Source of the DNA: Bolinopsis microptera | Lineage: Eukaryota > Ctenophora > Tentaculata > Lobata > Bolinopsidae | Direction: 5' to 3' | Assembly (NCBI RefSeq): GCF_026151205.1 | Contig: NC_087082.1 | Location: forward strand, 4,071,408-4,135,407 | Length of the DNA stretch: 64,000 bases | Shown: piece after piece, positions 1 through 43,085 of the stretch | Layout of the letters: every line of letters begins with the position of its first letter | Numbering within the stretch: position 1 is the first letter of the stretch | Program-made: the position numbers and the translations under genes | Notes under the pieces: generated by a model | The model's input: the letters and a program-made list of their open reading frames with translations, nothing else | Told to the model about the DNA's origin: nothing | Database searches by the model: none

Positions 1-640
1 CCGCTGCTCACTGGGACTGCTCCTCTCTCAGGTGGCATCCTTTAACCAATCCTGGGTCCTCCAGACCTCCTAACTGGTTTGAATCCTTGAGATGAAACCT
101 TATCCCAGGGGCACGTCCTCTGGGCACGTCACCCAACTTGTTGCTAGGGGCAACGACTCTAAATTCAATGACCTGCGACCGTTGTCAGGGGCAACAACGG
201 ACAGTTTAATTCGAAATTCTCGACGGATAAATTTAAAAACAACAGCAATAGTTGGTAAGTCAGTGGTGAAACTATGCGAGTGTTTCTAATGAGATAAGTT
301 TGAAGTTAGTCCAGGACACAAGGAATGGAACAAAACTAGAATTTAGTAGTTCACGGTGAAAAATTCAATCTTCTGCTGCGGTTTTTGCACCTGTTTAATT
401 GAAGGATCGGTCGGAAGGCTAATGCTCTTACGGGTTACTCACAGACCAATTAAAAGGACGCCAGACCTAATTGCTGAATCCAATATTACCATAGTTACTA
501 TTATTTCATTATAAGCCACCATACGTTTTCTGGAAAGAGTCCAGCTTCGGAAATTCCATTTCCAGTTTGAAGAGTTTCAACAGACAGTCAACCGACACAG
601 GAGTTGCTGAGACTATGGTACATGGTAGTCTCAGAGATTA
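1..640. other. No gene recognised (left edge)
   Basis: I see no convincing exon, RNA gene or domain. The open frames are short and have no recognisable protein signature. The stretch is ordinary AT-rich intergenic sequence leading into the repeat that starts near 646. Confidence 0.5.
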
Positions 641-862
641 CCATACCTTATCGGACGTTATTTGACCGGACATTTTATGAACGGACATAATTTTGAACGG
701 ACATTAAAGTGAACTCTCAAATGCATTCATTTAATATATTTAATTTAACTACCTTGTCGGACTTTAATTGAACGGACATTAGAAATTTAGAATGATCGCT
801 AGGGCCTCCAGTGTCCAAGTAATGTCCGTTAAAATAAAGTCCGATAAGGTAGTCTCAGAGTA
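640..862. repeat. Short inverted-repeat element with repeated ACGGACAT motifs
   Basis: The left end reads CCTTATCGGAC..TTATTTGA and the right end carries its reverse complement (..AAAGTCCGATAAGG). The motif AACGGACAT, or a one-base variant, recurs several times inside, including a second forward copy near 752-782. A shorter, diverged piece (ATTTTATGAACGGAT) lies near 8494. This looks like a small non-autonomous DNA transposon. I could not define the target duplication, so the ends are approximate. Confidence 0.45.
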
Positions 863-2900
863 TGGTATTAGTTCGCGACGGTCGGAAGGACGCGGTCAAT
901 CATGTATACTGGCAGCTAGCTGGTCTTTGTCGTAGGTAGGATCTGACGTCCATATGCAATGTTACTGTGTGGTGTAGGTGTTTCGACTATACCACAGTCG
1001 AGACGAATATATTTTGAGTAATACTAATATGGTGAAAACGTTTCAGAATGTAAATAATCTCAGAAGCCTATTAGCTGTTTTTAAAGATTCTAAATCCTAA
1101 TGCTTAGTCACCGAGTCGAACATGACTCATTAGTCATATAAATTAGGAATCAGCGAGTCACTCACCTTTGAAGCGGTGTTCGACCGAAAAGCCATATCCG
1201 CCTTTATGCAACTAACAAAAACTCAGCTCAAACGATATGATCTGCTGACAGAGACGGTACTTAAGTTAGTACAGCCTCGAGGTCTCGAAACTATAAATAA
1301 ATCGAGGCTCGCCGCTCGCGATAAAACCAATGATCTACATGATCAAAGAAGCTGAAACACTAGAAAACATTATCTCTATCATGACATGTAGATCAAATAG
1401 CAGACAAGATGAAGAGAACTAAATGTAAGAATCTGAGGTAATTGGGATTGTATGATGAGCCAAACAACTACTTATACAATTACATGTAGATTGCAGGTAG
1501 ATTAGGGGGTCTAAAGAGGGGATCCGTACAGCATGCCTGACGTCACAATAGCAATACATTGACTGGTCCAATGTTTACGGCGAACTGTCCATCTCCGCAG
1601 AAAGGTTGTAATGGAGTGCCACTACCGGTAGCGGACAATTTCTTTGATAATATCATTCTATTTATAAATATAATGGTATATGGAGTCTACAAAAGATCGG
1701 TGTGGCGTGATCTGATTGTTATGATTTGTGTCAGAGACGTATCCTCGCGTAACATCTTTGTTCATCAGAAACGATGAATCTAAAACGTTATGATCCTAAA
1801 ATTAGCTGATGTCTGGTGATTGGGGACTGAGACTCTTTTTATGTTTCGGGCAGGAGTTTACAATTAACCAAGGATCAAAATATTATGATATGCCAAGAGG
1901 AATTATGATGTCAAACCATTAAAATCTAATCATTATACTCTGTTGAACCAAGGAGCGGAAATTAATCATGATTCCTCCGACCTCCATGAAGCTATTAGTA
2001 TTAGTTAGGATATTGATCTTACAAGTAGAAGTAATACCATACTATTGATGATGAATGAGAATTGGTATATTGATATTGCATATTTGTGCAACTATCAACA
2101 TAATTAATAAAAACGGTGACCATAATTCTACGAATCAAAGATCCCAGAGCTTGCTACAAGGCTGTAAGTGGATGAGCTAAAGAAGGATTGGGAGACTGGT
2201 CCGAATCCAGAACTAAACAAGTATTTTGTTTAGTTCTGCAGTGCATATGCATATTTGTTGCAATAAAACAGTTAGAGAAGTGTAGACGAAAAGATCTTGG
2301 GAAAGCTGCTATTATATTCATGTTCATAATCATAGGCGGAATGAGATTAGGCGGAATGACAGGCTGAGCGCCGCCCAGTAAGGTAAATACAATTATTTAA
2401 CATATTATTTGAATGCAAGATAATAAGGAGATTTTACGGGATGTCGGGATCCGCGCAAATGCAATGTTCATGTTGAATCTCACTTAGCCACTCAAGTTGA
2501 GTGGTTAGTATAATAGCTTAATAGTACCATGGTGGAGCGTTGGAAGAACAAAGCCTGACTAGACTTTATGCTCTGTTATACTTATTTATATCGGCTAATT
2601 ACCAGTCAATGTATACCATTTATTAGGGTATATTAAGGCATAAAATCTAGAGGATTGCAGTATCGCAGACTAGCACCCAATTTATAATTTACTGAGAAAA
2701 TACCACTATTTTACAATTTTAGAATTCACGCTTCCCTTAAAAGTTGACTTTAACATCAAATGCTTGTGGCCCAAGAAGGCCAAGATTGAGTAAAAAACTT
2801 CGGCACGCGAGGCCAAAAACTAAAATTATTAAATATTCAGAGCGTTTTTAAAATGGCAAAAATTTCGAACCCATTTAGATAATCGAGCACATTTTCCCCT
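863..2900. other. No gene recognised
   Basis: About 2 kb of AT-rich sequence. The longest plus-strand frame (1559-1777) has no known motif and no clear splice sites, so I do not call it. No conserved exon of a recognisable gene is visible on either strand. Confidence 0.4.
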
Positions 2901-2904
2901 GCAC

Positions 2905-4215
2905 CGTGCACTAACCTGATAAGACGGTACAGTACCGTGCACTAACCTGATAAGACGATACAGTACCGTGCACTAACCTGATAAGACGATACAGTACCGT
3001 GCACTAACCTGATAAGACGATACAGTACCGTGCATTAACCTGATAAGACGATACAGTACCGTGCACTAACCTGATAAGACGATACAGTACCGTGCACTAA
3101 CCTGATAAGACGATACAGTACAGTGCATTAACCTGATAAGACGGTACAGTACCGTGCACTAACCTGATAATACGATACAGTACAGTGCACTAACCTGATA
3201 AGTCGATACAGTACCGTGCACTAACCTGATAAGACGATACAGTACAGTGCACTAACCTGATAAGTCGATACAGTACCGTGCACTAACCTGATAAGACGAT
3301 ACAGTACCGTGCACTAACCTGATAAGACGATACAGTACCGTGCACTAACCTGATAAGACGATACAGTACAGTGCACTAACCTGATAAGACGATACAGTAC
3401 CGTGCACTAACCTGATAAGACGATACAGTACAGTGCACTAACCTGATAAGACGATACAGTACAGTGCACTAACCTGATAAGACGATACAGTACAGTGGGG
3501 GGGGGGGGTAATGACTACCAATGGAGACTTTTGGGGACTAATGGGGACTAAAAATCGTGGGGACTAGAGGTCAACTCGTTGACGTAATTCACCATTTGTC
3601 CCCATAAGTCCCCAGAATTTTTGACAGTTATTTATGGTTTTCAAGTTAGTTTAATAACCTGAGGTACTCTAACAGCCCTCAAGTAGCTCCCAAGAAGTCA
3701 GGAATGTCCAGTGACCATTTATAAATATTCTAGACTTCAGTCTTGAGAAGTTTACGATCTGGTCTGGAGAAGCCAGATTTTTTGAAATCTAAATGGGGAC
3801 TAATGGAGACTTTTGGGGACTAATGGGGACTAAAAATCATGGGGAATTGACGTAATTCCCCAAGTCCCCAAAAGTAGTCATTACCCCCCCCCCCCCCCCG
3901 GCCCCCAGTACAGTGCACTAACCTGATAAGACGATACAGTATCGTACACTAACCTGATAAGAGTAAGACGATACAGTACCGTGCACTAACCTGATAAGAC
4001 GATACAGTACAGTGCACTAACCTGATAAGACGATACAGTACCGTGCACTAACCTGATAAGACGATACAGTACAGTGCACTAACCTGATAAGACGATACAG
4101 TACTGTGCACTAACCTGATAAGACGATACAGTACCGTGCACTAACCTGATAAGACGGTACAGTACCGTGCAATAACAGTAACCTGATAAGACGATACAGG
4201 TACCATGCACTAACC
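2905..4215. repeat. 31-bp minisatellite, interrupted by an insertion
   Basis: Head-to-tail copies of a 31-bp unit (CACTAACCTGATAAGACGAT plus ACAGTACCGTG) run from 2905 to 3497 and resume from about 3906 to 4215, roughly 19 and 10 copies. Copies differ mainly at ACCGTG/ACAGTG and ACGAT/ACGGT. On the minus strand every unit reads ..CTTATCAG|GTTAGTG, a good 5' splice-site match preceded by an acceptor-like tract. The gap at 3498-3905 is a separate inserted fold-back element. Confidence 0.95.
3498..3905. mobile_element. Fold-back element inserted inside the minisatellite
   Basis: The insert begins with a G run followed by TAATGACTA and ends with TAGTCATTA followed by a C run, so the termini are inverted repeats. 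Internal pieces (GGGGACTAATGGGGACTAAA) also recur in both halves. The 10-bp string CAGTACAGTG lies directly on both sides (3488-3497 and 3906-3915), as expected for a target-site duplication. No coding capacity is visible, so this is a non-autonomous element. Confidence 0.75.
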
Positions 4216-4229
4216 TGATAAGACGGTGC

Positions 4230-4313
4230 AGGAGGAGCTAGCAGCCCCTGCCACGTGGGCGCGCTGGGTACACCTCGAGTCGTAATCTCGAAACCGAACT
4301 CCAATACGACCAT
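4230..4313 (-). other. Possible exon ending at the minisatellite
   Basis: On the minus strand an open, comparatively GC-rich stretch runs from a start codon at 4313 to about 4215, where it reaches ..CTTATCAG|GTTAGTG, the first minisatellite unit in that direction. It reads like a short exon with a strong 5' splice site. I recognise no protein family, and no following exon was found downstream (lower coordinates). It could be a chance frame. Confidence 0.2.
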
Positions 4314-4319
4314 CTCAAA

Positions 4320-5978
4320 TACAATATGCTACGGTTTGGCGAGTAAGTACGATTGTACGAAGTAAGTGCTGGACGGTATGACTTACCGAGGTCAGCTTCC
4401 ATGCGACAGGTGGCACCGTCCTCCTCTTCTCGTAAACCACTTTGGACGTGCTAGCCATCTTAGCAAACACGCAGCTCATAAAACAGAGTTACTCAACTAT
4501 ATTCCTCACATTCTGCATCCTGAAGACAGGAGGATTCAAGCGCAGTAGTTACATAAGGTCCTTATATCCAGCTGAACTCTTTGACTGGTACTAGACACGG
4601 CTTTGGGGTAACTTGTGGAAATGCGGACTGGAAATTTGCATTTTGCATTGTATAAGATTAAGTGTGGTCGGGCAAAGTTTGGGAGATTATTTTAGGATTT
4701 AGTTGGGTTAATTCGCCATTCTAGACTATCACTGTCTTGTGTTACACGCTGGTAGAATGGAAATATGATCCAAAGTAGAACACTCCACAGACCTGTTTGT
4801 GGCTTTGAAAGTTTGCATAATGGTTAACTAAGACTCATGATTTGAAAACAAACGTTTTCGTATATAAAAGCTAAACGTTCCAAATATTTTGACTTATACA
4901 TACATTGTAGCGGTATTTGAAAATGATGAACTTGAGGAGGTGCATAAAAATTGGGGTTAGTCATGAGCCTAATTACTAATTAGTAATTATAGTTTATCCA
5001 GTATCAAAGTCTCCTAACCAAGTATAAAACACACGCAAATGACAACTACAAGTATCTAACTATAACTGCCTGAAGATTAGAAATACATTATACCATAATA
5101 AGCATGGGCACAAACAATACACCAACAAAACACAAACCTCCAACTAAGACTTTTCACCGTCTAACAGAACGCTCCAGGTCAACCCTACTTGGATATAACT
5201 GTGTCGTGATCAAGGGGACTAGAATTAGTCTCCTTGGGTTGAGCCCCAGCTTTATTGCATGCACCTGGACCATTACCTAGCCAAGCACGCACAGATTAGT
5301 GGCCGTTACAAGGCAATATTAGGCCCTCTCCGACTTTGAGGACTGGACCTTATTGAATAATGGGTTTCCGGGGGCTCGCTAAAAGTTTAGCTTATAATTT
5401 TATGTACAGGGCAATTTAGGGATAATTCAAGAAATTAATAATAAATTATGTGCATGAATGTATATTGTATAGTAGTATGTAAGAAAAGTGGAGCTCAGAA
5501 ATTTCGGATTTACAAAACCATTTAAAATTATCAATTATCATTGCTTGTAAAATGATTACGGTACAATTATAGATATTGACAAAACATAATCTTCAACATG
5601 CTAATACAACGATTTCAAAACTGTACCTAAAAAACAAAAATGTTGACACCACTATGTAGTATGTAATGTATAAACCCTTCATAATAAGTATACACTTGCT
5701 GAGATGAAAAAAAAAACCTTTGAAAACCTCAAAACCTCGCAGAAAAATGTATTAAAGAAATTTTTGTTTAATTTTCAAATTAAACAAATTTAACCCAACA
5801 ACATATAACCATTAACCATTAACCAGACTCGCATTTTACCACGATCTGTTCACCGTATTAATTAACAATTATCTGAAACAAGATTTGGAAAGCATTTCCC
5901 ATTATGTTACAAATTAAAGAACTTTGTTATAACTTTGTAACGAACAGTATCAAAATATATAACTATGTAAATCTTAAA
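4320..5978. other. Intergenic, downstream of MSH4
   Basis: This region holds the presumed 3' UTR of MSH4 (whose stop is at 5979-5981 on the minus strand) and AT-rich spacer. A plus-strand frame at 4366-4548 has no recognisable motif. I see no gene. Confidence 0.5.
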
Positions 5979-37129
<31,151 letters not shown>

Positions 37130-37585
37130 TATTCAGGCTATAGAATGTTGATTGTTAATACCAGAACTTCTAAATTTTATTTGTGTATACTGTATTATTT
37201 AATGTAAATTTTAAAATCGTGGAATTTGGCTCCGCAGATTAGTTAATTGAAGATTCAAATTGAAGCCTTTCTCTGCAATTTTGATATAAGATTATGGTTG
37301 TTCTAGACAGTTATCTAATATGTAAACGTTTACAGTTTTAAAGCAGTTTGATAAATCTTAAGGCTGAGAGTTTGGAAGTAAATGACAATCTAGGTAAAAC
37401 GAAATGGAATCGGATCAGGCATACAATTAACATTTAACAGTTTGTATGCGTTAAATATATGAAAAGTATTCAATAAACGTACACATAATATCAGCAATGC
37501 AATGACTATATAAAATCAAACCGTATGTATTATACGGTGTACCCCTATATATAGTACGGTATACATAAATAAACCCGGTTATAAC
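37130..37585. other. Upstream region of MSH4
   Basis: AT-rich sequence upstream of the MSH4 start codon at 37129. An acceptor-like TTCTATAG lies 8 nt before the ATG. I can name no promoter motif with confidence. Confidence 0.4.
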
Positions 37586-37587
37586 CT

Positions 37588-37912
37588 ACATCAGTGCAAC
37601 CGTCTTCACTGGTTTGGACATGTTTCTAGAATGCCGGACACCAGGCTACCAAAGTATCTATTTGACTGGACACCTGCTCACGGCCGAAGATCACGTGGGC
37701 GGCCAAGAAAGAATTGGCGAACCTGTGTCCTAGAAGACGCAGTAACATTTACAGGAGATCCAGACATTGTATTAGATAAGATCCGAGAGTTGGCGGGAAA
37801 CCGCAAGCACTGGAGAGAGATGATACGACATAAGCGAAAATTCCTTGGTGCAGGCCACTCGAATGATTTTGGAGACCTTATCAAGTATCAAGTAAGTATA
37901 ATGTACTATATA
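37588..37912 (+). mobile_element. LINE remnant, C-terminal endonuclease/RT tail
   Basis: The reading frame starts upstream of the first ATG (HQCNRLHWFGHVSRMPDTRL..) and continues through GRRSRGRPRKNW to KHWREMI. This is the conserved C-terminal tail of many animal non-LTR retrotransposon polyproteins. RT and endonuclease domains are absent, so it is a 5'-truncated scrap. Confidence 0.75.
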
Positions 37913-37915
37913 TAG

Positions 37916-38610
37916 AGGTACACCCTTCTAAATTCAAGTTTAAATTCATTGTGCTAATAAAACTGATTAACACAAACGGGGAGATTTGAGATTACAATTT
38001 AACTGTATACGGAAATGGGAAAAAAGATGTAATCCAAGCGAGTCCAGAAACCGAAAAATGAAATATATGTAGGTAAAAATATCCAACGCGAAAAAAAGCA
38101 CAAATTAATAGATTAATACATATCGGCGCGGCGTAAAAGAATTATTTTTTAAAAGTTGAAAATTCTGTTTTTGAGCTGTGAAATTTATTGTATCGAACGA
38201 CAACTGAAAATTCAAAAATTCTTTTGAAGATTATTGATTAAATTTGTACTAATACATTATCCAATCATTTAGACTATTCTTGACAGAATTCAGCTATGCG
38301 CGTGCAATCTGAACATCAAACATGGAATGCATTGGCTATTTACTTGACAGACACTGATAAAATAAAGGCTCTTTTCCCATTTCCTTACAATTTTGTTCAG
38401 GAAGATGACAAGGGAAAATACTTCAAATTAAATAAACCGTTAATAATTGTAATTACAATATCTCATTGTTCCTCAGTATACTATGTCAATGATTCCAATA
38501 CAATATCCTTACTCATTAGTCATTACTGGGCCGCGCTCAGCCTGTCATTCCGCCGAATCTCTATTCGGCGTTTATGAACATAATAGCCTGAGGTCCCAAG
38601 GTAACAATAT
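37916..38610. other. Intergenic, no gene recognised
   Basis: AT-rich sequence. A plus-strand frame at 38296-38577 has no recognisable motif. Confidence 0.45.
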
Positions 38611-38611
38611 C

Positions 38612-38713
38612 TTGTATCACGTGGTGACCCCCACGGTCGCTTCACTATAGCGTCTTCGACGCTACAGGGGGAGCCGCGCACTTCGTGCGCGGCGGGTCAT
38701 ACAACGTATGACA
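38612..38713 (-). repeat. Hairpin-rich interspersed repeat, copy B
   Basis: The best-preserved copy of the family seen at 12489. In its own sense it reads TTGTCATACGTTGTATGAC, then GCGCACGAAGTGCGC (perfect stem), CTGTAGCGTCGAAGACGCTA (perfect stem), GACCGTGGGGGTCACCACG, and ends GTGATACAA. The three consecutive stem-loops are clearer here than in other copies. Confidence 0.8.
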
Positions 38714-39169
38714 AACAATATCCTAGTTCTTTAACTTTAAACTTTAACTGCAAAGTCAGTTTTACTCAAACTTACCGGGTGATACTCGTAAAATATTTGT
38801 TCAATATATTAAGACCGTCGACGAGTTAAACTCGGCGCGCGTCCTGGTAGGTTATAAACCTACAAACTCAAACCAAAAAGGGTAAGTGGTAACTTCCCTT
38901 CAATCGTCCCACTTTTAAGTATCCTATAAAATATAAGCAATCTTTTGCTCCTTTTATGTAAATTGCTAGGCTCCTCCTAGCAATTTATGCCTTTGTATAA
39001 CTTTTCAAAATTGATACATGATGGCTGTTTGCTGTTTATGTTGACGGATGTTACTCGTCTAAATTTCTTCGAAGTAGCGCGCGCCACTTTCTTCTCGAAA
39101 TGGCCCGATGGCAAGTGCTACGAAGTAGCGCGCGTTGGTCTTGATCATTAACAATGGCCAACTGTTTAT

Positions 39170-39400
39170 GTTATCACACGTTGCATGACCAGCGGTGCAC
39201 GAGTGTGCGGCTTCCCTGTATCGTAGAAACTTAGTGAAACGTTGTCATACGTTCATGTATGACCCGCTGCGCACGAGTGCGCGGCTTCCCCTGTATCGTC
39301 CATAGTATCGTCCATAGCTTATCGTCCATAGTGAAACGACCGTGGGGGTCACAACGTGATACAAGTGAAACGACAATGGGGGTCACGAAGTGATACAATT
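39170..39400 (+). repeat. Hairpin-rich interspersed repeat, tandem copies C and D
   Basis: A diverged, 3'-truncated copy (39170-39242) is followed directly by a longer copy (39243-39400) in which ATCGTCCATAG is repeated three times and the terminal GTGAAACGAC..GTGATACAA block is duplicated. The internal expansion suggests slippage at the hairpins. Confidence 0.75.
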
Positions 39401-39645
39401 ATGTTTGTGGAAGATTTCAAAAGAAAAACAACATTTTTATTTACCATAAAGAATCAATACATATTATGTATTATGTTATATTTATAAATAACGCACACAG
39501 TCAAACCACACACACTGTTGAGTAATCCTCAGATGCGAGCGTAAGCGCCGCGCGCAGGGTCTATTTACAAGTACGTCACATTTAACTGGAAAATTTTTCA
39601 AGTTCACGGTTATTTATAATGTTTTTATCCTCCTTAGTGAAGTGT

Positions 39646-40100
39646 CTAGGATGTATCGAAAATTTCCACAACAGAAACTGAAATACATCTTTTATTTCTC
39701 CAGTGAAAGGGCACTGCCTGATTTGGTTTGGGCATTGATAAGTTTTTCAGTGGATCCTTTATATCAGGAAATATATTTAGTTGTAGGAGGTGCTTCACCG
39801 ATTTCACTTTGTTTGATATGGTTAGTGGCAACAAACTTAATATCATTTCAGTCGTAGATATTTTTACATTGAATACTGCACCCAAAGCTGCCTTAATAGT
39901 TATACACCAAGCACGTTCGACTTTTTCGATACTTCGATTATTGATCCGGACAATTCCAGAGTAATGGATTCGTGAATATATAAGAACTTCAATTAGCCTG
40001 ACAATGACATGCTGTCTGAATCCCCAGTTCCAAGTTGTAAGTACATTGAAGAAATTCAAAATTAGGAAAACAAACTTTTCACCGTTTTTCTTTCATTCGG
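39646..40100 (-). mobile_element. LINE reverse-transcriptase C-terminal fragment
   Basis: The minus-strand frame reads LTTWNWGFRQHVIVRLIEVL, then IHYSGIVRINNRSIEKVERA and IKAALGAVFNV. This resembles the post-RT thumb of non-LTR elements, where a line such as 'LYYG..LEKIERIQ..AIKKALG' is usual. No catalytic RT motifs remain. Confidence 0.55.
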
Positions 40101-40189
40101 CAACTGAAGAGATATTACACAGACAAGTAATTTCGTATAGATCAAACGGAATCCTTTAATAACTTTGCTACTTTGCCACTGATTTGGAA

Positions 40190-40330
40190 AGTTAGAATGT
40201 ATCCTAAAAGTTTCAGGGTGATAGTTTAATAAATGTATGTAAGATAGATTTTAAGATACCTAAGTGCGCTGAACTTTGACTAGCGATAAATTCGGTTAAA
40301 GTAAAGTAAAGTAAAGTAAAGTAAAAACTA
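40190..40330. repeat. Diverged copy of the palindromic element plus (GTAAA)n
   Basis: ATGTATCCTAAAAGTTTCAG and GGGTGATAGTTTAATAAATG parallel one arm of the 20803-21542 element, as does AACTTTGACTAGCGATAAAT. A short GTAAA tandem run follows at 40298-40325. Confidence 0.5.
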
Positions 40331-40617
40331 TGACATAACATGATCACTAATGTCTACAAAGTATCACCACACTACATGGAAAAATAACTATTTCTCCATC
40401 AAATTTAAAGGTAATAATTTATCAAATATTAATCATGAAGAAAAACAACATTACAAAATTTAATTTATTCATACTTCCCAGTGGAGTAATGATTTATAAA
40501 ACGTTTTTTTTGCTACATAAGGATGGAACCACAGATAATCATTGTGTTTTTCCTTATTACTGATATAACTGGTACCTTCAATTCTTGTTAAAACTTCTTA
40601 AAAGTAAAAGTAAAGTA

Positions 40618-42420
40618 TCACCTCGAAACATTCCAAAAATGAAAGTCATTTACAATACATTTAGAAATCATATTCTTTTTAAAACTTTCCAATCCAATTT
40701 TAAAATTCAAAACTGTCAAGCAGTTCTTCACCTCCGAAGGGAGTTTGTTCCAATAAGGAACAACCCGCTCTGGAAGAAAAGAACAATGAAGATTCTTGAC
40801 CTTTGTCACACTCTTACTACATCTATTGGATGAAACCAGATTAAGACCTGATCTGCTTGGTCTGAACAAGTCTGAACCATAATCAGTCAAGCCATTAATA
40901 ACCTTAAAAGCTTCAATAAGGTCCCCACGTATTCGCCGCTCTGCCAGCGTTGTCAAATTAAGGATTTCCAGTCTACGGCTGTAAGGAAGAGTACCCACCT
41001 CATCAATCAGACGGGTAAACCGCCTCTGGACGCTCTCCAGCTCCAAAACAGTCCCCCAACTTCCATGAGCCGCAACTGGATTCCACAATTGGACACAATA
41101 CTCTAGATGAGGTCTTATCAAAGCTTTATAGATGGCTATCATTACACATTTTTCTCTAATTATCAAATTCCTTACAATCCAGCAAATCATACGATTTATA
41201 GTTCAAGGGGGCTATATTTATGAGTCGCATTTGAACTTGATTTTGCTTGAAGAAGTTATCTTTTGACTCTTAAAGATGCGAACAAAATGAAGAAACAGAC
41301 TTTAGGCTAGAAACTTTATTGAATTGAAATAATCAGACTTGTGACCTTGGTAACCCTGACAATTGCGAGATCTACCCTAGACTCACAGGAACAACATGCT
41401 CAACAAAAGGAGCTGTTTACTTAGTTCCTTGCAAGTTGTGTAGTAAGAGACACTCTGGGGAAACTGAGAGAAGCCTCCATGCTCGTCTTATGGAGCACAG
41501 ACAGGCTGCTAGGAATCCTAGAGCACATCCAGAGAATGGGGTTGGACAGCACTACGCATCTCTACATCCTAACCGAACCCCAGTTTTATCTTTTAAGTTA
41601 CTTGATTTACAGAGTAAAACTGTTCATAGAAAGATTGTAGAAGCGATGTATATATTGAGATTAAGTCCTGAAATGAATGATCGTTCTGAGTTGAGTTATT
41701 TCTACAAATATTTAGTCGATATTTAACTAGTAAGTAATGTATTGATAGGACTAGCTTGGATAGTAAGTAATGTATTGATAGGACTAGCTTGGATAGTAAC
41801 CATGGCAACCGAGTTATCGTTGCTTAAGTGCCGATTTTATCAATAGTTTTTACACATGAATTGTGATTTCTGAACAACCAGTTTTACGTTTACTAATTAG
41901 TATAGTATCATGAGTAGTACAGGATTTAGTTGTATTAGCTTACATTTCTTCTTGTCGTATTTTTTGAAGTTTTGAATTTTTTGCAATTACATTTTTGGGT
42001 TATTTTAAATTTCTTTCCGTCGTTAATTTTACACATGTTTAACAATTTTATTACAGAACTGAAGAAGACATAGTTACGTGGAATGATTATTTTAATTCAA
42101 TAAAGTTTCTAGCCTAAAGTCTGTTTCTTCATTTTGTTTGCATCTTTAAGAGTCAAAAGATAACTTCTCCAAGCAAAATCATATGATTTGCCTTGGAAAT
42201 ACATGCTTTTATCTGTTCATTCCAAAGCAGGGAACTATGGGTAATAACCCCCAAATCTTTTTCCTGATCAGATACTTCAAGTTCTACGCCATTTACTAAA
42301 TAATTTAAGTTAGGGTTGCTATTAAGATTAATATGAACAACTTTACATTTAGCAGGATTAAACTTCAAAAGCCAAATACTCTCCCAGACTTCCAGTTCTA
42401 CAATATCTTCAGCAACACTG
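40618..42420 (-). mobile_element. LINE RT remnant split by a Penelope-like insertion
   Basis: Two minus-strand pieces join into one RT C-terminal region. 42420-42180 reads KFNPAKCKVVHINLN..EKDLGVITHSS..CISKANHMI, and 41195-40618 continues CWIVRNLIIREKC, then YKALIRPHLEYCVQLWNPV. The break falls exactly at 41198-42175, the inserted element. The RT fragment itself is cut at its upstream side by a copy of the palindromic element (42424 onward), and catalytic RT motifs are absent. Confidence 0.85.
41198..42175 (+). mobile_element. Penelope-like GIY-YIG fragment with inverted terminal arms
   Basis: A near-perfect inverted repeat of about 90 bp bounds the element (41241-41330 and 42089-42179). Between the arms, the plus frame from about 41343 to 41726 encodes a GIY-YIG endonuclease of Penelope type: CEIYPRLTGTTC, GAVYLVPCKLCSKRHSGETE, RSLHARLMEHRQAARNP, and KIVEAMYILRLSPEMN. 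The RT is missing. AAATCATACGATTT on the left and AAATCATATGATTT on the right form a 14-bp target duplication with one mismatch. Inverted, partly duplicated ends with 5' truncation are known for this retroelement group. Confidence 0.85.
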
Positions 42421-42423
42421 CTG

Positions 42424-42530
42424 TGGTTAGCTGCAGGCTAGAAACATTATTTTTCCATAGGACCAAAAGCAGATTTCAGATATCACTCTCCTCTGTCAGA
42501 ATCAACTATACAATAAATTTCAAGAGATAG
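42424..42530. repeat. Diverged arm of the palindromic element
   Basis: The order of short blocks (CTAGAAACATTATTTTTCCA, TAGGACCAAAAGCAGATTTC, ATATCACTCTCCTCTGTCAG, AAATTTCAAGAGA) matches the terminal third of the right arm at 21400-21490, with about one change in six. It adjoins and truncates the LINE remnant. Confidence 0.7.
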
Positions 42531-42940
42531 TACTAATTGTTCACTCGTTGCTCCCTGCATTGAGTTTCTGTTCCACATTTCATTTAGTTTTATAATCATG
42601 GTGTAATTATTTGCTGCGTAAATTTGATTATAAATTGATTCTAAATTGCTAATTCCAGTTCTATTAATTCTTATTCCAATGTAACTATAGTTGTAGGCCT
42701 TCTTAGCGTTTTGTTTTTTAGTGGTAATCTTTACATTGCATTAGTATTTATTATTTAGGAATATTTTATGGTATTCAGTGTATCATAGCCAACTGCCAAG
42801 CTATAAAATATTTGCATAATTAAAGTCCCCCAGCATAGTCCCTCATTAATTTTTATAGGAATCGTATAGATTCTCAACCATCTGTTACCATGACTTTGAT
42901 GTTTCATGTTCTAAATATTCTGCTATTCTAAATAGAGTGG

Positions 42941-43085
42941 CAGACCTCATCGCCAGGAAAAGAAAAGAGAGGTATTGCAATGTGGTAAGACATGTAAGGA
43001 CAAGAATAAGATTCGCTATGTTAAGAACCACACTCATAGCTCTACGAGGGTACAGAGGAAAAAAAAACGGACAGCAAATATGAGA
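42941..43085 (+). mobile_element. Possible transposon-derived ORF tail
   Basis: The plus frame reads NRVADLIARKRKERYCNVVRH, then VRTRIRFAMLRTTLIALRGYRG, and stops. This resembles the recurrent C-terminal motif of transposon-derived ORFs in invertebrate genomes. The parent family is not clear and no upstream part was found. Confidence 0.33.

Noticed and set aside
60-100. GGTTTGAATCC-like string as a tRNA B box
   Set aside because: No matching A box or cloverleaf could be drawn around it.
2905-4215. The repeat array as a CRISPR array
   Set aside because: Units are head to tail with no unique spacers, in an animal genome.
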